The translations under genes were made by a program, and so were the position numbers. Below, piece after piece: positions 1 to 4,371 of a DNA stretch of 10,744 nucleotides. The stretch comes from Bacteroidota bacterium (GTDB taxonomy: Bacteria > Bacteroidota > Bacteroidia > Chitinophagales > Chitinophagaceae), in contig JAEYUA010000233.1 in NCBI GenBank assembly GCA_023433755.1, forward strand, positions 1-10,744. The letters run 5' to 3'. Below the pieces are notes generated by a model, which was not told the DNA's origin, did no database searches, and was given only the letters and a program-made list of their open reading frames with translations. How positions within the stretch are numbered: the stretch's first letter is position 1; every line of letters starts with the position of its first letter.

Positions 1-80
1 TCCTGACGCCTGAGCAAATCAAAGCAATGCATGCTTATTATGAAGAAATGGGAAAGAATATGCCGAAGAAAGGAAATTGA
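1..80 (+). CDS. 3' end of an unidentified protein (partial)
   Basis: The frame beginning at base 3 is open from the window edge to the TGA at 78-80 and gives 25 residues: LTPEQIKAMHAYYEEM, then GKNMPKKGN. The first half is a plausible amphipathic helix and the last nine residues are a charged tail. The pattern LTPEQIKAMHAY resembles the C-terminal helix of small c-type cytochromes, but 25 residues are too few to assign a family, so no function is claimed. A strong intrinsic terminator starts 19 bases after the stop, which supports this being the true end of a transcribed gene. Confidence 0.6.
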   Translation, partial: LTPEQIKAMHAYYEEMGKNMPKKGN

Positions 81-98
81 TTAATGGTTTAGTTATTC

Positions 99-126
99 AA
101 AAAAGCTGCTTCGGGCAGCTTTTTTT
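99..126 (+). terminator. Intrinsic terminator after the first gene
   Basis: The stem AGCTGC (104-109) pairs with GCAGCT (115-120) around a TTCGG loop. It is flanked by an A run (99-104) and a T run (121-126) that extend the stem and make it usable in both directions. It closes the gene ending at 80. Confidence 0.9.
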
Positions 127-523
127 ATTATTGAAATTTGCCAGCAATTGTTAAGGCAGCTTTATAGGTCCGTCTGATAGATGCCCTAAAGTTTAAGGTT
201 CTTACTGACTTTATTCGGAGGAATATTTTGAGTTTACTCCGTAGGGCCATGCCAACGGCATGGCCGTGAAAATTGCATTCATATATTTCCAGGTTTCATT
301 TGTTATTTTTTGTTGCCGGACATGCTGTTGGAATCTCCCTATGGCGCTACCTGGTAATGGTGGTATAATTATAAAGGTATTATTATGCCCTGTAGATTGT
401 TCTTATTGAATATGGTCTTTTGATTTACCATATGCGAAAATAACATCCTGGATACGTCGGATCAGCCAAAAGGAATTTTTGTATTTTAAGCTGGAATTGG
501 GGAAAATCCAAAACTGTTTGTTT
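127..523. other. Gene-free stretch with nested inverted repeats
   Basis: No credible coding region was found on either strand. The stretch contains a perfect 9-bp hairpin (245-265) and weaker flanking complements: CGGAG (216-220) with CTCCG (237-241), and CCGTAGGG (239-246) with CCCTATGG (337-344, one G-U pair). The last 114 bases (410-523) stay open in the frame of the following membrane-protein gene but lack an ATG. No convincing Bacteroidota promoter (TTTG, then TAnnTTTG) was found. Confidence 0.6.
245..265. repeat. Perfect 9-bp hairpin
   Basis: GGCCATGCC (245-253) is the exact reverse complement of GGCATGGCC (257-265), with a three-base AAC spacer. No T run follows, so it does not look like an intrinsic terminator. 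It sits at the left of a larger set of complementary segments reaching to 344 and may be part of a degenerate intergenic repeat or a structured leader. Its function is unknown. Confidence 0.75.
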
Positions 524-1063
524 ATGTCTGCACGTACTTTGTTTAATATTATTATTAAGGTGATGGGAATTTATTTTATAAAAGATATTGTCATTTCCCT
601 CCCGTATTTATTGCAAGTCTTTTATGATTTTGTCAACTCTGATCTAGAGTTTGCATTATCTTCTATGCTGGTATCCCTTGCCTGGATATTCATTTATATC
701 ATGATCATGTATTTCATGATTTTCAGAACAGATTTTATAATAGACAGGTTGAAGTTAACAGAGAACATTAAGGAAGACCCTATTCCATTCAACGTACACA
801 GGTCCACAGTATATAGCATTGCAACATTATTGCTTGGATTATTTTTAATTGTCTACAATATTCCTTTGCTGGTGAGGGAATTGACCAGGTGGTATCAATT
901 CAGAAGCATGACAAAGGGATCATTTGGTGCTGCTGAACAGTTTGACTACAGTTTGATTCTGGTCTATGTTGCAGAAATTGTAATTGGATTACTGCTGATC
1001 GGAAATTTGCGTTTTATCGTCAATTTCATTGAATCCAGGCAAAAGCATGGAGCCAAAGCGTAG
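524..1063 (+). CDS. Four-helix integral membrane protein, function unknown
   Basis: This 179-residue protein is predicted to be in the inner membrane. Four hydrophobic segments are visible at about residues 6-33, 45-67, 94-117 and 142-161, with a polar loop after helix 2 (KLTENIKEDP) and a basic tail (ESRQKHGAKA). I chose the ATG at 524 (MSARTLFNII) because the first helix follows directly, as in the Bacteroidota membrane proteins I recall with the opening LFNIILK..GIFFIKD. A TTG at 479 with AAAAGGA in front would add 15 residues, and the frame is open further back to the TGA at 407. No catalytic or ligand motif is visible. A 29-codon ORF overlaps its 3' end and a cytochrome c gene follows 79 bases later, which suggests one transcript. 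No function can be assigned. Confidence 0.8.
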   Translation: MSARTLFNIIIKVMGIYFIKDIVISLPYLLQVFYDFVNSDLEFALSSMLVSLAWIFIYIMIMYFMIFRTDFIIDRLKLTENIKEDPIPFNVHRSTVYSIATLLLGLFLIVYNIPLLVRELTRWYQFRSMTKGSFGAAEQFDYSLILVYVAEIVIGLLLIGNLRFIVNFIESRQKHGAKA

Positions 1064-1136
1064 TTTTAAAAATTTGTTTATCTCTATTTTTTTGGCAGTG
1101 ATTATTATGGGTATGTTCGAGAATGTGTTTAAATAG
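1047..1136 (+). CDS. Possible 29-residue single-span membrane protein
   Basis: ATG at 1047 and TAG at 1134-1136 frame 29 residues. The layout is a basic start (MEPKRSFKN), one hydrophobic segment (LFISIFLAVIIMGMF, residues 10-24) and a short tail (ENVFK). It overlaps the last 17 bases of the upstream membrane-protein gene and ends six bases before the cytochrome c start, so it fills what would otherwise be an empty gap in an apparent operon. The positive-inside layout and tight packing favour a real small protein. Against it, the ORF is short, AT-rich sequence easily yields hydrophobic codons, and I recognise no family. It is too short for most gene callers. Confidence 0.4.
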   Translation: MEPKRSFKNLFISIFLAVIIMGMFENVFK

Positions 1137-1142
1137 ATCCAG

Positions 1143-1538
1143 ATGAAATTTTCTATCATCACAATGGGATTGTTTTTGCTCTCCCTGTTCTTTGGCTATT
1201 GTTCAGGGGATCCAGGTAAGAACTCCCGGGTTGATGCAGGTTCAAATGATGAAGTATTTATAGATTCCTCATTATATAATAAAGGTCTTGCTTTGTTCAG
1301 GTCCGACTGTAATCGTTGTCATGTTACAAAAGGCCGCCTGCACAACCACCTGGAAAGAGTTACCACAAGAATGGATGAAGAATACATTAAATTGTTTCTT
1401 ACCAGTCAGGATTCGCTTGTTGAAGCCAAAGATGATTATGTCATAAAGCTCAAACAAGTGTGGGGTAACCTGGATTTTAATCATCAATTCAATTATTCTG
1501 ATGATCAACTGGATGCAATTATTGAATATTTGAAATGA
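1143..1538 (+). CDS. Small exported c-type cytochrome (probable lipoprotein)
   Basis: This 131-residue electron carrier has one covalent heme site, CNRCH (C56, C59, H60 as proximal ligand). The N-terminus is a hydrophobic signal (about residues 3-19) ending in FFGYC-SGD, so C20 may be lipidated, although Y at -1 is atypical for a lipobox. An acidic, serine-rich linker leads to the heme domain (about 44-131), and the C-terminal helix DDQLDAIIEYLK is the usual last helix of the fold. The distal methionine normally found in an MPxF-like segment before that helix is missing: the segment reads NHQF (113-116), with H114 beside the expected position. The only internal Met after the heme site is M77. 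It follows the membrane-protein gene in the same direction. A heme-binding cytochrome is a firm call; its redox partner is unknown. Confidence 0.88.
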   Translation: MKFSIITMGLFLLSLFFGYCSGDPGKNSRVDAGSNDEVFIDSSLYNKGLALFRSDCNRCHVTKGRLHNHLERVTTRMDEEYIKLFLTSQDSLVEAKDDYVIKLKQVWGNLDFNHQFNYSDDQLDAIIEYLK

Positions 1539-1603
1539 TCTGCTCTGGATTTTGTCAGCGTATAACTGTAGGAATGTTAGAGATAGCTGCATAACTGGAT
1601 CTA

Positions 1604-2359
1604 TCATCCCACCAGCCATTCTTTAAACGCCCTGGTTTTTTCCTGTCCTACAATGATCATGTTTTCGATCTCTTTCAATTTAAGGCTTACCAGGAGTTTA
1701 ACCCTGTCATAAGGTTTGTAGCCATACACATAGGCCACGTTCAGGATATACTGCCGGTTGACGCGCATGAACCGGGTGGATTCGAGTTCTGTTTCCAGTT
1801 GGTTCAGTCCTTTGTCCACCATATATTTCTGGCCATTGCTGCCATATGCATAAACGATCATGCTTTCCGTATAAAATAATACAATTTCATCCAGGGGCAT
1901 GGCAATCAGCATGCTGCCTTTACGGACAATCATCTTATTTTTCCGCGCTTTCAAAAAATCATCTCCTGCCTGCTTTATGGCAATCCCTTTATTAAAATGA
2001 TCCCGTAATAAATGGTATTTTGTCATGGCCTGGTTCACTTCCCTGTGGGTTACAGGTTTGAGGAGGTAATCGATCCCGCAGTAATCAAACACATTCACCA
2101 TGTACCTGTCATAAGATGAAATAAAGATGATAGGGCAGTTGATCTGCACCTTTTCAAAAATGCCAAATGACAACCCATCACTGAGCTGGATGTCAGAAAA
2201 GATCAGATTGATGCCTGTGCTGGTTTTTAAATAGCTCACCGCATCGGATACTCTTCCCAATATTTGCCTGACCTCTACATCAGGTCTTAGTTCAGCGAGT
2301 GTACTGGCCAGCAGGTCCGCGCTAATTGGATCGTCTTCGATGATTATAGTTGTGATCAT
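1604..2359 (-). CDS. LytTR-family response regulator
   Basis: This 251-residue cytoplasmic transcription regulator has an N-terminal receiver domain (about 1-115) with the acidic pair D9/D10 after E8, the phospho-acceptor D56 (IFSDIQL), S81/S82 at the switch position and K101 in LLKP. After a linker, the C-terminal LytTR DNA-binding domain (about 140-245) shows MIVRKGSMLIAMPLDEIV and the family-typical FMRVNRQYILN. The length is normal for LytR/AlgR-type regulators. The start lies inside the 3' end of the kinase gene (38-base overlap), so the two are almost certainly translated from one mRNA and form a cognate pair. The target genes are not evident. The stop faces the cytochrome c stop across 65 bases with no clear terminator. 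Confidence 0.95.
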   Translation of the reverse strand: MITTIIIEDDPISADLLASTLAELRPDVEVRQILGRVSDAVSYLKTSTGINLIFSDIQLSDGLSFGIFEKVQINCPIIFISSYDRYMVNVFDYCGIDYLLKPVTHREVNQAMTKYHLLRDHFNKGIAIKQAGDDFLKARKNKMIVRKGSMLIAMPLDEIVLFYTESMIVYAYGSNGQKYMVDKGLNQLETELESTRFMRVNRQYILNVAYVYGYKPYDRVKLLVSLKLKEIENMIIVGQEKTRAFKEWLVG

Positions 2360-3374
2360 TCATTTTCAGGCTTTGGTTCATGGGTAGTTTTACAATAAAC
2401 TGTTCGGCCGATTCCAGTACATGTATGTGCTGGTTGCAAAGGATCCTGTAGCGTGAACGCAGGTTCTTCAGGCCTATGCTTGAAGAATATTCAGTGACCT
2501 CCTGGATCTTTTTGGAATTGCTGACCACCAGGTATCCTTTTTCTACTGCAATGCGGATAGATAACGGGTTTTCCTGGTCAAAATAATTATGCTTGATGGC
2601 ATTTTCCACCAGTAGCTGCAGGCTGAAAGGCAGCACCATCTGCCACCTTGCTTGATCAAGGTGAGCATAGCTGACTGTAATATTGTTCTTATACCGGATC
2701 TGGAGCAGGTAAATATAGTTCTCAATAAATTTTACTTCCTCCCCAAGCGTAATAAAATCATTGCTGCGGTTCTGCAGAAAGTACTGGTAAACCTGTATTA
2801 GTTTGCAGGCGAATTGCTCCGCAGTTGCCCGGTCATTTTTTACCAGGTAATACAAAGGCATGAGGGTATTGTAAACAAAATGCGGATCCAATTCATTCTT
2901 GAGCAGGTTGACCTCGGCTCCCAGCAGTTCGCGGTCCAACTCTTCCACCACCCGTTCATCAATCATTCTTTCATTGCTGAGAAAGATGATCTCGTAAAGA
3001 AGGGCGAAGATCCAGACCAGGGCCACAGCCAGCGCTGTGCTGGTCAGCAGGCCAAAATGGAATAGCCCATCCAGGAATACAAACTGCCAGATTAGGTTGA
3101 ATGCGCCGACAGCAAGGAAACTAAAAACTCCTGTTGCAAGGAAGATCTTCCCGATTTTTTTCAGTACCAAATGAGAAGGCGTCTGTTTACGCACCTGCAG
3201 CATCAAATAAACGGAACCAATCCAGATGAGGGAAGCGGCCAGCAAAAAATAAATGAATGATAAAACCTGCGTGCGCAGATCAATAGGGAAGGGAAGGAAA
3301 ATCCTGGTTGAGTAGGGGATGAGCAGGCCCATTAGGGGGATGAATAGCCATTTGAGAATCCTGTCGTTCACCAT
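2322..3374 (-). CDS. LytS-type membrane sensor histidine kinase
   Basis: This 350-residue inner-membrane kinase should phosphorylate the adjacent LytTR regulator. Four hydrophobic segments lie at about residues 8-28, 37-60, 77-99 and 107-133, with short outside loops and no large periplasmic sensor domain. A coiled linker (about 134-160) leads to the His_kinase domain, with phospho-accepting H165 in LDPHFVYNTL (the family form is usually INPHFLFN). The ATPase part shows the N-box LQLLVENAIKHN (252-263) and a glycine motif SSIGLKNLRSRY (298-309). The last residues, NDHNYNHRRRSN, are encoded in the overlap with the regulator gene and are probably a by-product of it. The start at 3374 is preceded by AAGG about six bases upstream. 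The signal it senses cannot be inferred. Confidence 0.94.
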   Translation of the reverse strand: MVNDRILKWLFIPLMGLLIPYSTRIFLPFPIDLRTQVLSFIYFLLAASLIWIGSVYLMLQVRKQTPSHLVLKKIGKIFLATGVFSFLAVGAFNLIWQFVFLDGLFHFGLLTSTALAVALVWIFALLYEIIFLSNERMIDERVVEELDRELLGAEVNLLKNELDPHFVYNTLMPLYYLVKNDRATAEQFACKLIQVYQYFLQNRSNDFITLGEEVKFIENYIYLLQIRYKNNITVSYAHLDQARWQMVLPFSLQLLVENAIKHNYFDQENPLSIRIAVEKGYLVVSNSKKIQEVTEYSSSIGLKNLRSRYRILCNQHIHVLESAEQFIVKLPMNQSLKMNDHNYNHRRRSN

Positions 3375-3456
3375 ATACCTTGAGTTTACCGGGTTAATGA
3401 ATTTTCATGTTTAGGTTTTTTAGTTAATGATTCTCACGGCATCCTGGCTGACAATA

Positions 3457-3464
3457 CAAATATG
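3457..3464 (-). promoter_or_regulatory. Weak candidate -7 element for the kinase-regulator operon
   Basis: Read on the minus strand this is CATATTTG, one mismatch from the Bacteroidota -7 consensus TAnnTTTG. It would give a leader of roughly 75 bases for the kinase gene. No matching -33 TTTG is visible, so it is only a candidate. Confidence 0.2.
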
Positions 3465-3574
3465 CAGGGGTTATGGTTAATTAGTAATCATGTAATTGCC
3501 ATGTTATACCAGCGGAAGCATGTTCTTTTGAATGGTTGGAGTCAAGGCGATTTTTTACCGCCGGGAAAGAAGGG

Positions 3575-3632
3575 CCAGCCTACGCTGAAGCTTGTGCCTC
3601 CGCTAAAGCTTCAGCGACACGCGGACGGCTGG
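3575..3632. repeat. Large imperfect palindrome with GCTGAAGCTT arms
   Basis: The inner arms CGCTGAAGCTT (3583-3593) and AAGCTTCAGCG (3606-3616) are perfect 11-bp complements around a 12-base loop. The outer arms CCAGCC (3575-3580) and GGCTGG (3627-3632) add six more pairs with an asymmetric internal loop. A similar GCTGAAG core recurs on the minus strand at about 3692-3710 (CCTTCGCTTCAGCCAAGG on plus). I recall similar GAAGCTT palindromes scattered between genes in Chitinophagaceae, which would make it a REP-like element; that is memory, not a search result. Confidence 0.7.
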
Positions 3633-3714
3633 TGAAACGCCAAGGAAAGCAAAAAGTTTTGATTTGATTATATGCATAAATAAAAAGGCATAGCCTTCGC
3701 TTCAGCCAAGGTTA

Positions 3715-3740
3715 CCTTACCGCTTCCTTTGCTATTTACT
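3715..3740 (+). repeat. Alternating repeat, copy 1 (forward)
   Basis: This copy starts CCTTACCGC and ends TGCTATTTACT. Aligned without gaps to the forward copy ending at 3951, it matches at 20 of 26 positions by eye. It lacks the CACTACTTACC end seen in copies 3 and 4, so it looks like a truncated member of the family. Confidence 0.55.
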
Positions 3741-3785
3741 AAGTCAGAAAACTATTGATCACATTTTCAAGCTCCATTCAAATCT

Positions 3786-3824
3786 GAGAAATAGCCGCTT
3801 AGGCGGGAAGGACGGTAAGTAATG
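3786..3824 (-). repeat. Alternating repeat, copy 2 (reverse)
   Basis: Read on the minus strand it begins CATTACTTACCGTCC and ends CGGCTATTTCTC. It is the left arm of a symmetrical unit whose right arm is copy 3. The axis lies near 3868, close to the perfect palindrome AATTTCGAAATT (3866-3877). A small inverted pair, TGCCT (3823-3827) and AGGCA (3835-3839), sits at its inner edge. Confidence 0.7.
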
Positions 3825-3901
3825 CCTAATTATCAGGCAAACTGTATAGATTTCATAAAGATCCCAATTTCGAAATTTATAAAACAGAAAATTTCCACAA
3901 C

Positions 3902-3951
3902 CACTACTTACCGTTTCCTTCCCGTCCTTACCGCCTTCCCGGCTATTTTCT
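3902..3951 (+). repeat. Alternating repeat, copy 3 (forward, longest)
   Basis: This copy begins CACTACTTACCG and ends CCCGGCTATTTTCT. The middle is built from imperfect units of about ten bases (TTTCCTTCCCG, TCCTTACCG, CCTTCCCGG), so the extra length relative to copy 2 looks like gain of internal units. With copy 2 it makes a unit of about 165 bases with terminal inverted repeats and an AT-rich centre, in the manner of a miniature element or a long hairpin. Confidence 0.7.
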
Positions 3952-3993
3952 TTTTTCCATTGATCACGTTTCTTACATGCTTCATATTGTAAT

Positions 3994-4010
3994 ATTCATG
4001 TTTCATGAAT
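3994..4010. repeat. Perfect 7-bp inverted repeat ATTCATG-TTT-CATGAAT
   Basis: The arms at 3994-4000 and 4004-4010 are exact complements with a three-base spacer, followed by TTTATTTTTT. The stem is AT-rich, so as a terminator it would be weak. The size and symmetry also suit a protein-binding operator. There is no gene immediately next to it to decide between the two. Confidence 0.4.
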
Positions 4011-4115
4011 TTTATTTTTTAAATAAACATTCAACACTTTAGTTTCATAATATCTCATGTGCGAAGCAGTGTTCTCATTGTTTCAGAAGTTTAATAGATA
4101 ATTGAAAATTACCAG

Positions 4116-4137
4116 AGGCGGTTTCCACCGCCTTTTA
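4116..4137 (+). terminator. Orphan intrinsic terminator-like hairpin
   Basis: AGGCGGT (4116-4122) pairs perfectly with ACCGCCT (4127-4133) around a TTCC loop, followed by TTTTATTATAATA. The form is that of a plus-strand intrinsic terminator, yet no plus-strand gene lies upstream for over 2.5 kb. It may end an unannotated small RNA or simply be part of the repeat cluster, since the CCGCCTT arm resembles the neighbouring motif. Confidence 0.6.
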
Positions 4138-4148
4138 TTATAATACAT

Positions 4149-4187
4149 GGCCGCGAAGGCGGAAAGGTGGTCAGGTGGTAAGTAGTG
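4149..4187 (-). repeat. Alternating repeat, copy 4 (reverse)
   Basis: On the minus strand it begins CACTACTTACC, identical to copy 3 for 11 bases. It ends CCGCCTTCGCGGCCAT, against CCGCCTTCCCGGCTAT in copy 3. The middle differs (ACCTGACCACCTTT). It lies just downstream of the orphan terminator hairpin. Confidence 0.65.
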
Positions 4188-4208
4188 AATCCCTTTCATA
4201 AACTATCA

Positions 4209-4250
4209 CTCTGCGTTGTCTCCTTTTCTCTGTTTCTCTGCGGTGAAAAA
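4209..4250. repeat. CTCTG-rich interspersed repeat candidate
   Basis: The stretch is a pyrimidine-rich run with repeated TCTCTG/CTCTGCG units ending in CTGCGGTGAAAAA. I recall near-identical CTCTG...CTCTGCGGTGAAA strings in the intergenic regions of many unrelated bacterial genomes. Nothing in the window explains it, and it is non-coding in all frames examined. Its identification as a widespread repeat is from memory. Confidence 0.4.
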
Positions 4251-4371
4251 TCTCACATAATCATGTTTCACATTGATTTCATCATCCTTCACCAAATATC
4301 TCTTCACCCTTCGTAGCATATCGTCTCATATTGTTGTCCTGATAGATCAAACATCACATAAAACAACGTCT

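Larger units (their letters stand above)
3375..4371. other. Repeat-rich intergenic region between the two-component genes and susC
   Basis: There is no credible gene in almost 1 kb. From left to right it holds the divergent leader of the kinase gene, a large palindrome (3575-3632), four related motif copies in alternating orientation (3715-3740, 3786-3824, 3902-3951, 4149-4187), a 17-base inverted repeat (3994-4010), an orphan terminator-like hairpin (4116-4137), a CTCTG-rich stretch (4209-4250) and the leader of susC. It should also hold the susC promoter, but no clean TTTG/TAnnTTTG pair was found between 4141 and 4371. The one 57-codon ORF (3462-3635) runs straight through the palindrome and is probably spurious. 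Confidence 0.7.

Noticed and set aside
1562..1597. Direct repeat ATAACTG (1562-1568 and 1591-1597) as a regulator-binding site
   Set aside because: It lies between two convergent stop codons, where an operator is not expected, and seven bases repeat easily by chance.
1272..1619. 115-codon minus-strand ORF opposite the cytochrome c gene
   Set aside because: Antisense shadow: the plus strand has CxxCH and a signal peptide, and the minus-strand product has no domain-like pattern.
3462..3635. A 57-codon plus-strand ORF beginning MQGLWLISNHVIAM
   Set aside because: Its second half is simply the translation of the GCTGAAGCTT palindrome, there is no recognisable domain, and it overlaps the divergent leader of the kinase gene.
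3715..4187. CRISPR array
   Set aside because: The repeats alternate in orientation, vary in length and have unequal spacing (about 45, 78 and 200 bases); no cas genes are present.
4329..4336. TATTGTTG as a -7 promoter element for susC
   Set aside because: One mismatch to TAnnTTTG and no TTTG at the -33 position; not better than chance in this AT-rich leader.
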